64,000 nt of DNA, from contig NC_092568.1 of assembly GCF_037975245.1 (NCBI RefSeq), forward strand, positions 16,201,001 through 16,265,000, given 5' to 3'. Positions 14,601 through 27,100 of this stretch are shown in pieces (position 1 is the stretch's first letter; each line of letters opens with the position of its first letter). A model generated the notes under the pieces. It was not told where the DNA came from and ran no database searches. It saw only the letters and a list, made by a program, of their open reading frames with translations. A program made the position numbers and the translations under genes. The stretch is from Apostichopus japonicus (Eukaryota > Echinodermata > Holothuroidea > Aspidochirotida > Stichopodidae).

Positions 14601-15872
14601 TCAGGTCAGTGAATGACGTCACTGTGATGATCTTTTCTGTTGTGAACTGTTCAGTACGGAGCTGTGCGTGCATTTCGTGTCAGCATAACTGTTATTTTCC
14701 GGCGTAATGTTCAAGACATAAATAGCTAATGAATATCATGTTGTTTCTTGATTTCTTCACCACGTGTTTACAAGTTTTTTTTACAAAATTTGCAGCAATT
14801 TCGCAACGATTTCCCAATATCTGAAGAGGTAACTCGCAAGCTGACCCAAAGTAACATAAATCTCAAGATCACGTTTTTGGCGGGTTTTATACAGAGTGAT
14901 GTATGAATGTGCTCACTTACCAGTCAAACTGGCACAATAACAATAGAGATGATAGTCTCAAACGTAGTTTAGTATAACATCCGAAAGAAAATCCAAAGTT
15001 CTAAACAAAGTAGACTCGCTTTTATGCACTAGGCCTACTGTAAGACATAAACGTTCCTTGTTCCGTGCGTCATTAAATCCAACAGAAAGGTTTCATTGAG
15101 CTTGAAATACAACCGCATTTGAACTCAATCGAGTAGTTAGTCTAGCTCGAACAATTTTCTCACTACATGCAATGCCTATTGCGTTTATTCACATGCATGC
15201 CTCGTGGTTTGGGCTTCAGGAGGAATCGTATTCTAGCCCAACTTCACGTAGGTCCACAAACGGTACTTTCACACTGTGCAAACATAAGTGACAGTGTGCG
15301 CTACCGTAAGTAATACTTACACGATGTTTTGTTTCGCTCGAGCATACACACATTTCCTATTCGTATTACATTTAAAGTGGTTTGGAGGGTATGAACACAT
15401 CTCTGCTCTGCCTAAGCGACGTCCATGCCCCAATTGAAATTTGCACGTGGATTCTCTCCTCACATAGTCATTAGGTTGTTCACGTCTGACATGTCTTCCA
15501 GTTGCAACAGTTACTGTTGCATTTATCGGGATATATATAAATAATGCGGCATAAAAGCATCAATCTTTCAACCTTTTTTTACGTTAGTGACCTTGCCACA
15601 CGCAAATTTCAATTTGGCCCAAGTTGGCTCTATGACCGATTATTCCGTAATTTACATTGGGGCAGTCGGCTTCACTAAAACGACAAGAAAAAGCAGGAAC
15701 AATAACAACTTATTCAAATAAGACCGTTAAATATCTCACACAGAGTATCAAATCTCCTCTCTGGTTTAGGTTGTTTGTCGAGTCCAATATAGAGTAGGTT
15801 GCAACTAAACTTACACACTAAGTGCACACTGCTGAAGTACACTACGACGAGCTCACTTTGTTATCATCATAA

Positions 15873-15904
15873 TGACGTCACATGTCACTGTAGATCACGT
15901 GATC
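15873..15904. promoter_or_regulatory. CRE-like and E-box palindromes
   Basis: TGACGTCA (the cAMP-response element palindrome) at 15873-15880 and GATCACGTGATC (a palindromic CACGTG E-box) at 15893-15904. A second TGACGTCA lies at 14614-14621. Good minus-strand donor words (GTAAGT) occur at about 14916-14920, 15310-15321 and 15810-15814. The cluster could mark a minus-strand promoter for the kinesin light chain gene, but such 8-mers also occur by chance or in transposons. Confidence 0.25.
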
Positions 15905-16090
15905 ATCATATCGCTGTTCGCGAAAAGCCCAATTTTTGTTTAAAAAATCAACGAGTTTAGGAATTTTTTTTAAGCCTTTCCCAACATCGGATTGACTTGA
16001 ATTTTCACATGTGTAATATGGAAACCAACTAGAATACTCTTGAATAAAATCGTATTTTTTCGTCCATGCTGAAAAATCACTATCGTTCAT
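15878..16090 (-). CDS. Hypothetical 70-residue open frame, doubtful
   Basis: ATG-initiated minus-strand frame of 70 codons with a protein-like composition: aromatic-rich start, one Cys, a central Lys-rich helix-like stretch, no low complexity. I do not recognise it. It overlaps the CRE/E-box cluster, has no visible partner exon and may be chance or a transposon relic. Confidence 0.15.
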   Translation of the reverse strand: MNDSDFSAWTKKYDFIQEYSSWFPYYTCENSSQSDVGKGLKKIPKLVDFLNKNWAFREQRYDDHVIYSDM

Positions 16091-16831
16091 CTTTAAACTT
16101 GTAAATTCACAGGAATGTGATTATTACCTTTCTTCATGAAAGATTCTACCAAAAGCATTGTGGCTGTGGTTGTACTTATGTCCATGGCGTTGTACATTTT
16201 GTGACGAAAATGTGACACAATCTCCTAACAGAAGCATTTATTTGTACATAATCATACATGGTAGACTGACCACAATCTCTACACAGTAAAAGTATTGTTT
16301 TCAGAAATCAAACCTCTGGAAGCAGTATTGTGTTACATGAATACAGAGTTTTGTTGAACTATTGTCGACAGCTTCTTGCATACATTTCATGTAATGACAT
16401 TCTTCATCTCATAAATGTTTTAACTTTCCATTGGAGCTTCAAAGTCATCAGCATATCATATGTAGTTCAATAGACCTGACAGTGTATCCTTTCCACTTGT
16501 TTCGAGTGCTATTATAGCCACAGGAATTTAATGGTCTCCCATTGTTTTGCCCTGTTCTTCCATTTGTTGACTAGATCTAACAAAAGTAACAAATTCCACT
16601 CAAGCTTTGCTAATCAGACAAATAAAATGACTACAGATTACAGTACATGTTAGCAAGTGCTGGCATAATTAGCAAGGCAGACTTGACTTTCAATACTTAA
16701 GTAAATCTGGACACCAAACATGCTGATCGAGTTTGATATGAAGAGGTTATTATGATTTCTTCTGGCCTTTCCTTTCATGAATACAGTGTGACAATGTTGG
16801 GAGCACCTTTGGTCTGGCATATCATTATGTG

Positions 16832-17169
16832 CTGCAAAGCAATTGAATTTACCTTTCTTGATACTATTTCACCTAGATTCACTGCACTTTAGTGCTGCAA
16901 CAGTTTGTGATACCAAGAATTTGTTTCTCACCTCTAATGGTGAATAGTATCTAACAATTAGGCCAAACGTTAGGCTTAATGAGAACAAAATTAGGACTAG
17001 CTGCAAAACAATTGAATTTACCTTTCTTGATACTATTTCACCTAGATTCACTGCACTTTAGTGCTGCAACAGTTTGTGATACCAAGAATTTGTTTCTCAC
17101 CTCTAATGGTGAAAAGTATCTAACAATTAGGCCAAACGTTAGGCTTAATGAGAACAAAATTAGGACTAG
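16832..17169. repeat. Tandem duplication, 2 x 169 bp
   Basis: The block beginning CTGCAAA(G/A)CAATTGAATT is repeated head-to-tail at 16832 and 17001 with only a few base differences. The high identity shows a recent duplication. The second copy continues into unique sequence with more TTAGGCTTA words. Confidence 0.93.
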
Positions 17170-17637
17170 GCTTATCATTAACTTGTTAGGCTTAAACACT
17201 GTGCAAAGGCTAAGGCCTTCTCTACCTTAATCTGGACCTTTTACTGCAGATTTTCACCACCTACAGTAGCCCTACTCTATGACAAAAATGATTCATACGC
17301 TACTGCTACTGTTGGCAATTTACAAATCATTTTGAAGGTAACATGCAAATAAATTGTAGCATGTAGTTCATATTTTAAGACTAGCCTACGTTACAGCAAT
17401 TATTATTTTGCCAACATATTCAACTTAGGCCTAGGTCGGGAGTAGCCATTGCTAACGTATGCAGTTACTGTAGCTACAGACCTATATGCATTAATACTAG
17501 ACCAGCCCCAGCATAGGTCTAACAGTTCATAACCAGCATTACACAAAATTCAGGATATCGGTATCGTCGTGATATCATATAAGCCTAATGTTCACAGAAA
17601 ACGAAATATGGGAAACGGCGTTTTTACTGTTACTTAC

Positions 17638-17850
17638 AAGGATTTCTCCTCCTTATGATCGTATAGATGGAAATCTATTTGGTAATGTAGAATTCATTTT
17701 GATGATTACTAACACTGTTGATCACCAGATCTGACTGTATATTATGATGTGATCGATGGTACACGAAATAGAGGGCGGAGGATCCTTTCAGCTGGAAACA
17801 TCTCAAGAGGAGAGGTGTGTGATATCGAAGACAGTAGTGGGTATAAACCT
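17638..17850 (-). other. Possible upstream non-coding exon or first exon
   Basis: A near-consensus minus-strand donor, GTAAGTAACA, ends a possible exon at 17638. The sequence upstream on that strand (to about 17850) is less AT-rich and contains several CpGs. It could be a first exon of the kinesin light chain transcript, which would place the promoter near 17.8 kb. Neither an acceptor nor a transcription start can be shown. Confidence 0.2.
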
Positions 17851-19260
17851 GTTATCAAATAAACCTGGTTTCAAACGATATACCTGGTGTAGACGTCGAT
17901 AACACTGACTTGACCGAAAATCCAAGTATATCAGCTGATAAACCTTGACCATCTCATGTGTCATTAGGGTATATTATTTAATCAATAAACCAGAAATATT
18001 TTTGATCAACCCAGTTTAACACTCAATGATCCAGGTTTATCAACTTGACATATCACCCAATAACCCTTTTTTCAATAAAACTTAAATACCATATTTCAAT
18101 TTCACCATGATGTAGTTTACACACCTATGCATTCCTAGTTTTATCAGTTCTATGGTGTTCGGATTCTGGTTTTACCATATAAGAAACTTGGTTGCTTCAT
18201 TTTATGTTCACCGTATTGATAATTTGGCTTGTCATATTCATGACTGTGACGAGTCCGACATCCATATACTGTGTTGCATTTACTGAGTTTTAGGGAAAAT
18301 GGAACAACCAAACTAAGCTTTTGCTACAAACCAACAAAATCTGTGTATTCAATATTTTTACAATCATTTTCAATTGCTGGTTTTTAACAGTTTAATTTTG
18401 TATCAATTATTCCCTCTTTTTATCTTTACATGTTTAATTTCTTTTCTTTATGTAGTATATATGTAGAGTTTCTATGCATGCATTATGTGTAGGCATAGCC
18501 CTTTTAGGGATACTATAAAGTTGAAATCAAATCAAATTGTTGCATCGTGCCCAGTCTGCAAAAAGTGATGCACCAGTCTAATCAAAGTGGAATGATTTTT
18601 GAGATTGTACCACTTTTAGCAGGATTTCTATCACTGAAATACACAAGTTTGATGCTGCACAGTCAACACTGTGTAAGCCAAAATATGCAAACTGCATGTA
18701 ATGATCATTTGGGAATCCCTACATCAAACTGAAATCTGCCTCAGCTGGTCAAAATATCTTCGAAGCATTAATCCCTAGAGAAGAATTCCTGCAGACAGCA
18801 GATTTGTAGACTTTCAAAAGCTCTGTTTGTCTTTCAAATGTCATAGTTGAATTATAAAGTCCAAAGTAGATTAGTTTGTTTATGCGGTGACTCTCCTTGC
18901 CAACATACATCTTTCAGGTGATTGATGAGTAATTTCACTCAACATACATATTCCTTCCGATGAAGTAGTGAGTCCCGACACAACTGCAGTTTCTTGCTCA
19001 CTCCTACACAATGTAAAAGGCAGAATTAGAGAACTAAATGTCTCTATGAATCCAATCAACTCCCCAACCCTTCTCCTCCCCCCACAAAAAAAAAAATCAA
19101 CAAGTAAAAAGCAAAGTATTGGTAAAAGAGGCTTTAAAGTTTCTATCTATACTTATGTAAACTTGACAACAAGTAACATATAAATGTTATCACTTTTCAC
19201 AATGGTTGTAACCAAGATCTAAAATTTATTTTTAATCTGACTCCTGTGCAATGGGTGTGG
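17851..19260. other. Intergenic, no feature seen
   Basis: AT-rich spacer with no recognised gene or transposon end. Confidence 0.4.
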
Positions 19261-19388
19261 AGCGGTCGGGGAGAAGAGGGGGTCGGGAGGAGGGTCTGGG
19301 AGGACAAGGGGTCGGGAGAAGAGGGGCCGGGAGGAGGGTCGGAAGGAGGGGTCGGGAGGAGAAGGGGTCGGGGGGCAGAAGGGGAAGG
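19261..19388. repeat. G-rich purine minisatellite, quadruplex-prone
   Basis: Degenerate 12-20 bp units of the type GGTCGGGAGAAGAGG, almost pure purine on the plus strand, with well over eight runs of three or more G. Minus-strand frames through it give Pro/Ser/Leu repeats only. Confidence 0.88.
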
Positions 19389-20963
19389 TATGGGTGAAAA
19401 ATATAACATGTACAAATGAGGAACAATATACAATGTTGTGTACACCTCTGTATATTTGATGTTAAACATGCAACAAATTTGTTACCTCACAAATCCATAA
19501 AAGCTCTGATGGGAAACATAAATTCTAACCCTCCACGTATGACAAACATCGAACATTACTTAAAGTGTACCGTTAAACTTCTGAATGTTCAAGTTTTTAA
19601 TGCCTCATTCAGTGAAATGAGTGCTGTTTTATAGTGGGAAAACAAACTTGTAATCCCACTTGACTTTAAAGGATAACAAAGAAAAGATATAAGCTTGTTA
19701 TAAGCAAGTTATAAGCTTGATGGCAATAAAAAATAATTCCGCTTGCCCTAGAGGTCGGCCATCTATCAATGAAAGTCCTGTCCTTCAGTTGCACCAAAAT
19801 ACATTCATACTGCACCGTGACTAAGTATAGCCATAAAAACAACTGTGCCATTACAAAGAAGAGAGTGATACGACACGTTGCCGACCACAGATATTAATGC
19901 ATTCAACATTACTGGCCAGGAAGGAGTACAAGTTTATGGCACTGATTCAATAAATGATTCATGCACCACTTAAAAGGATGGCAATTAAAAATGAAAAATC
20001 CACATTACAAATTAACACCAGGGTGATGTTCACTTCCTATGTGGCAGTCTTTAGACTATAAAAAAGAGCAAATTTAAGCCACAGATGTAGTCTTATTTCC
20101 TTCTTTCTTTCAGTTTTCAAAGATTTCAATAATCTGGCATCAACATTCTTCCACCTGACCCACGTATCAATCTATAGGCATCAAACTTTGCATCCTACAT
20201 AGACAACATTTCTTATCTGAGCCCTGTAGGCAGAGACCATTTACAAGCCTGGTATTTGAGCTAGAGGAAGCAAGCTAAAGTGATCACAATCACATCTCAG
20301 ATATCCACAATTACTGACAAACATTACTGATATCTCTTCTGTGTTTTGTTGCATTAAACGATGTCCAAGTTACGTACAACCACCGTACTGATGAAGATGA
20401 ATAGATTGAAACAAAGATAAAGCAGACTTTATATAAAACATGACAACCCTTCTCTTGTGTTAACACATGAGAGGATGGTGACTTGTATTGCCTGTAAGCA
20501 TGCAATGGCTAACAACTTGCCAATCTTAGTTTAATATAGGCTTTTGTGACCAATTTATGTCTTTGTAAATAATTATTACATAAATAACTTTCACTTTTAA
20601 AAGTCTGTACCCAAAATGATATTTCCAGTCATCTTTTTACCATATGAAAAAAAAAAAAACTCATAAATACACATGGTATACTGAGTTTGTATCTATTTGG
20701 AACATCTGAGTACATCCTTCAACGTTGTAATCCAATAAAGAATGATTTTGTTAAAACAGAGCAGGTGACAATTACACACATTTACTTTTGTGGTGAAATT
20801 GTAAACTGCACCACTCCGATTTACAGCATGGAATTTTAGCGTGAAAGTGTAGTAAAACAACAAAATAAACTTCACCGTTCTTTTCCTCATACTCTATCAC
20901 AATAACATCGACAACACCAACCGCACGAAGTGGCCGTTGTTCTAAAAACGTAAACACTGCATT
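19389..20963. other. Intergenic or eIF5 3' flank
   Basis: No gene recognised. If eIF5 uses distal poly(A) sites, part of this may be its long 3' UTR. Confidence 0.4.
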
Positions 20964-20969
20964 TTTATT
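20964..20969 (-). terminator. Candidate eIF5 poly(A) signal
   Basis: AATAAA on the minus strand, about 60 nt downstream of the eIF5 stop codon. It is the first such hexamer after the stop. Later sites could also be used. Confidence 0.4.
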
Positions 20970-21027
20970 AAAGCATGTAATATGGAATTGATGATGATAG
21001 GTACTTAGTTACTATCATCACTCTGTC

Positions 21028-21135
21028 TCAGATATCATCAATGTCTATCTCATCCTCTTCTGGTTTAGCTTCCTTCTTTCCACTCTCCACTTTCTCAACA
21101 TGAAGCTTGTTTCCACTGCGGTTTGAAAAGGAGAT
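21028..21135 (-). CDS. EIF5: eIF5 last coding exon
   Basis: 108 nt including the stop at 21030-21028. Ends [10 protein letters not shown], close to the DDIDIDAI end of vertebrate eIF5. The acceptor word CTTTTCAAACCGCAG occurs twice, 20 bp apart. Only the upstream one (exon from 21135) keeps the frame. Confidence 0.9.
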   Translation of the reverse strand: MSFSNRSGNKLHVEKVESGKKEAKPEEDEIDIDDI

Positions 21136-24100
21136 CTGCGGTTTGAAAAGTTAAAACCGGGTTAAGCAAATTAAGTCCTACAAACAAGAGGGGTGATGTG
21201 GTATCTTTACTTATTATTTGCTTTCAGATGTATATACATAAGAATGATGTGCACAACAAACACTGAGGTAACCTATTCTGCAATACCATCAGGGAATACA
21301 CAACTGTCATTTCTAGAACAACCTATCAATTGAACTACTGACATCACATGACTGACGGAATGAATTACTGACATAACATAAATGACCTGATGAACTACTG
21401 ATGTTACACAATGACCTACTAAAGCTTAACTGACCTGATGAAGTACTCATGTTGGATTACAAAACACCTGAAGAACTAGTAAGGCTGCAAGATGACAAAC
21501 TGACATCACATAAATCACCTGATGAACTACTACCCTTACATAACTGACCGGATGAACTACTGTATTACACAATGACCTACTAACGTTTAACTGACCTGAT
21601 GGAGTACTCATCTTGGATTATAAAATACCTCAAGAATTAATAAGGCTGCAAGATGACATACTGACATAACATAAATCACCTGATGAACTACTGCCCTTAC
21701 ATAACTGATGGGATGAACTACGGACATTTCATGTCATGTTGACTGTTAGTATATGTAATTTCAATAACTTAAAGGAATACAAAGCAGATATTCCCGCTCT
21801 TACCTCAACCTCTTCATCCTCTTCCTCTTCACTAGAATCTTCTTCTGCTTCTTTAAGCCACTTAAGGAATGGGGCTGCCTTGTCATGGATTTGCTGTGAA
21901 ATTTCTTTGGAAACATACTTCTTGGAAGGCTGCAAGAACAAAAGGAGATAAGGTTCAAAAACAAACAGAAAACAGAAACATCTCTAAGATGCTGTTTGCA
22001 AATGAAGAGAAGACTTTACCCTCAATGACACAAACCTGTGGAATGAATGAACCTTAACAGAATCCTATCATAGTAAAGTATATTATCACTCTAAGTGTCC
22101 ATGATCTGAATGATCACTACAACAAAGAATAGACCATGACAAAGATGACTTGTCTGAAAAAAATTCACAAGATTCAAAGGAAAATACCATTTGAAAAAAG
22201 GAAGTTCAACACTAGAAATGATTGAACATGGTTGTGCCATCACATGTGCAATTTGTCTCCATATAACAAGACTTGGCTGCAGCTCATATCCAATAGAAGA
22301 GTGCAAAGATGCCTACTTCCTAAACATAGGGATGATCAATCAAACCTTGAAAAAAACAGGCTTGAAAGTGAGCTTCTGCCATCTAAAATCCACAAGTCTC
22401 CTTCGTACCACCCAATGAACAATGAATCCTACAACAAAACCAACTCGCTAAGGAATCACTTAGACTGACTCTGTGTAATAGACTAGAGCTAATTCTCAGA
22501 ATTTACCACACTTATTATCACCAAATATCGACATACTACAGAAATTAAATTTGGGTGGAGGAGAAGAGGATGGAGCAGAATGCAGTAAAAGGGCAAGTAG
22601 TGCTATTATGGATATTCTGGACAAAGTCATTTTTCTCTGAAAATAACTGGACTTTTGTTCCAAACTGCCAAACTGTTTTCCAATGTTCCACTCTTACTCT
22701 TTCAATCAATTGTAAAGGAGATGGAACACAATCCCAATAGAATGCTGTTTTACTATCTGTGTATTCTACTGACCTTTGACCCCCAATCATGGAAGACTTC
22801 TTCCTCCACCAGGTCTAAATCATACATTGCCTTCAGGATTGCAGCCACTTTGGGCAGCAGCTTCTCAGGATGGACATTACCACAAAGCTGTTCCAGACCT
22901 CCGAGCAGATACTTCTGTGCTTTGGGGTTTTCCATTGTGAGCTAGTCAAAAACAAAGTCATAATTATGACAAATAGTTAGCATAGGATACTGAAGAAGAA
23001 AATAGCTACAGATGAAAACTCTTGTTTCCACAGCTGATGAGCTGAAACACTCCAGAGTGTTTCCATTGAAAGTATGACATGAAATACACACACTAGTACA
23101 TGCATCAACCTGGGCACTATGTAATATAAATGGCACTGCAGGTTTGCATAGCTCGTATCTACATGCAGTAGGCCAATCATGTACCATGTGTATGGATCTA
23201 TTCTATTAATCAGTAACCTACATACGTATTGTACATACATACAAAGAGACATAATGCTCTTGTAGCACTTATAGAAAGATTCACATCTGAATCTATGGCT
23301 CTATGTCAAGTGGCATTACTGCTACTAACCAAAAAGAATCTGTTTTTCTACGATGACTAACCGTCAAGTCACCATTGTACTTTGTATACAATATACAACT
23401 ATTCACATTTTTACCATGAACACTACAGCTAGTGGATCCATGGACACATCTCTTATCATACCAACAAAATGATAAGACTGATCAGTTTCTCCTTCCTTTA
23501 TATCTACCACCCACCCACCAATGCCCCCCCCCCCCCTCTGCTTCCATAAAAAAATAGCAACTGCCTTCTCAAATCTTTGGTTGAAGCAGAGCTATTTACA
23601 GTAATAGTAAGCTTTGTTACCATCCATTTCATTTTATGTGTCAAGTGGCATTACTGCTACTAACCAAAAAGAATCTCTGCTTTTCTATCATAATTAAGTG
23701 TGAAGTCACCATTGTACTTTGTATACAATATACAACTATTCACATTTTTACAATGAACGCTACAGCAAGTGGATCAATGGACACATCTCTTATCATACCA
23801 ACAAAATGATAAGACTGATCAGTTTCTCCTTCCTTTATATCCACCACCCACCCACCAATGCCCCCCCCCCATCCATAAAAAAAACAATAGCAACTGCATT
23901 CTCAAATCTTGGGTTGAAGCAGAGCTATTTACAGTAAGAGTAAGCTTTGTTACCAACCATTTAATTTTACGGCATCGATTATGTAATGGTTGAAAATTAT
24001 GTATTGGTCAGTCAATAGTACAACTCTATATGTAGTAGAAGTACACAATGAAAGATCCAAAGTTAATGCAGCACTGATATGAAAACTTGCAAAGACTAAA

Positions 24101-27100
24101 CACTTAACAAGCTGCAGATCAGTGCAATAATCTTTTCATTCCTAAGATAAAAAACATAACAAAATATCATATAAAAATAAATAAAAAAGATAATCAATAA
24201 AGTAAAAAGTTTTTGGCTTAGAAACATGTTCTCATAATAGAATTAATAATAAAACAATCTAAGAGACTTTGCAGGTCCAAGAAAGAAGCAACTTTGCCAA
24301 AGATCTGACTTACTATATATATTATCACATATGTTTGATCTACTATGCAACATGATATCATATTGAAAACTATGGCCGGTGTGGTGCAGGTGGTGTCTTC
24401 AAACCTACATTTTCGATAAAACTGATAGAACATCCATTTTTTCAAGAACATTAAAATCTTCTTGCAGTTATCAGTAGCTGCTCAGTCTCATTACACAATG
24501 ACTGATACCGGTGGCTGTATTGGGATTCAACTTACACGCAGGAAATGATTACGGTACAGCTTCAACTGCTTGATGATGTCCTCATCCAGAAGGACCTCGA
24601 CTAAGACAAGAGGGCCTTTGTCTTTGATATCCAGGCGATCTGCCTCCCAAAACATCTGCTTGTCATTGCCAATCAGCTGATCATCTGCCTTCAGTTTCTG
24701 AAGAAACAGCATAAGTTCAATTTGTGTCCTAATATCATACACCATTTGACTAACAGTGGAAAGCTAAGAAAGGCCCCCAAAATAAAGGGCTCTAGAACTA
24801 CTCAGCTGAAGTGGTGTATCTCCCCCCCCCTCTATAGAATACTCACAGCATGCAATAAAGTGGACTACACATGTTATCAGAGAACGTCGTGAATTGTCTA
24901 AAATATTTGTCGATTGCAGCAGTAACACTAACATCATGCATCTATTTTGATATCCCTGTTTCTTCCAATTCATGAAGAAATTGTATCGAGAACAGAAACT
25001 TAACTTGGGCATTACCAAGGCAACATAAATACACAATCATATCATAAATCATATAATCATAAATACACAATGTAATGGTTGAAAATTATGTATTGGTCAG
25101 TCAATAGTACAACTCTATATGTAGTAGAAGTACACAATGAAAGATCCAAAGTTAATGTAGTACTGATATGAAAACTTGCAAAGGTGAAGCACTTAACAAG
25201 CTGCAGATCAGTGCAATAATCTTTTCATACTTTAGATGAAATACATTAAACAGAAATAATAAATAAAAAAGCCAATCAATTAGTCAGAAATTTCTGGCTT
25301 AGAAACATGTTCTCATAATAGAATTTTAATAAGCAATCTATGAGACTTTGCAGGTCCATGAAAGAAGCAACTTTGCCAAAGATCTGACTTACTATATGTA
25401 TTATCACAAATGTTTGATCTACTATGGAACATGATATCATATTGAAAACTATGGCAGGTGTGATGCAGGTGGTGTCTTCAAACCTACATTATGGATAAAA
25501 CTGATAGAACATCCATTTTTTCAATGGCCCTTGATGTAAGTACATCAATCTCTTAGAATGAGGGCTATCTAATTATGTGTTAATACTACATTGCTTGGTC
25601 CGAGTGAGTCACAACCCACCTGAAATGTAGTTTGTAAAGCAACCATTTAATTTTCAACATAGGGCAGGATAGCTGAGAGTATATTGTAACATAATAGGAT
25701 GTTCATCAGAATACCTTAACATGCTATTTAGGGTAATTTTTGGAGGAGAAGGAAGTGATTTGGGGAGGGGGAAAGGAGGGTGGAAGGTGGAGGGTGGCTA
25801 TCCAACAAAATAAAAGGTTTCATTCCAATATCAGTGATCTTTTGTTGCATTTCCTAACTTCATGTAACTCCATACCAGTTGAGTGTCCTTCAGTAGGGTT
25901 GAAACTGTACACATTTGTTGATACTGTCACTGTCATCTAATGACTGTCTCCATTCTTTCAAATACTGACATACTTTAGCTAATGGCTTACATCTCTAACT
26001 TTTGATACTGATAAATATTATCTAAAGACCTTTGATCCTCTCTAATGTTTCATAATGTCAGATTAGCTAATGATATTGATTACAATATTTTATACTGTCA
26101 CATGGTAGCTAATGACCTCCCCCTCTAGCATATGATACTGTCACATGTTAGCTAATGACCTCCCCCTCTAGCATATGATACTGTCACATGTTAGCTAATG
26201 ACCTTCTCTCTCTAACATATGATACTGTCACTTGTTAGCTAATGACCTCCCTCTCTTTAGCATATGATACTCCCGCATGTTAGCTAATGACTTCCCTACA
26301 TATGATACTGTCACATGTTAGCTAATGACCTCCCCACTCCAGTATATGGTACTGTCACATGTTATCTAATGACCTTCCCTCTCTAACATATGATACTCCC
26401 ACATGTTAGCTAATGACCTCCCTACATATGATACTGTCACATGTTAGCTAATGACCTCCCCACTCCAGTATATGGTACTGTCACATGTTATCTAATGACC
26501 TTCCCTCTCTAGCATATCTGATACTGTCACTTGTTAGCTAATGACCTCCCCACTCCAGTATATGGTACTGTCACATGTTATCTAATGACCTTCCCTCTCT
26601 AACATATGATACTCCCACATGTTAGCTAATGACCTCCCTACATATGATACTGTCACATGTTAGCTAATGACCTCCCCCCTCTAGCATATATGATACTGTC
26701 ACATGTTAGCTAATGACCTCCCCACTCCAGTATATGGTACTGTCACATGTTATCTAATGACCTTCCCTCTCTAACATATGATACTCCCACATGTTAGCTA
26801 ATGACCTCCCCCCTCTAGCATATATGATACTGTCACATGTTAGCTAATGACCTCCCCACTCCAGTATATGATACTGTCACATGTTATCTAATGACCTTCC
26901 CTCTCTAACATAAAATACTCCCACATGTTAGCTAATGACCTCCCTCTCTAGCATGATACTGCCACATATTAGCTAATGAACCCCCCTCCCCCGCTAGCAT
27001 ATGATACTGTCACATGTTAGCTAATGACTTTCCCTGTCTAGCATATGAAACTGTAATATAAAATCACTTTCCTAACTTTTAAAATTGAAACACTTCCAGC

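Noticed and set aside
19197..19469. Minus Pro-rich frame of 90 codons
   Set aside because: Translation of the G-rich minisatellite.
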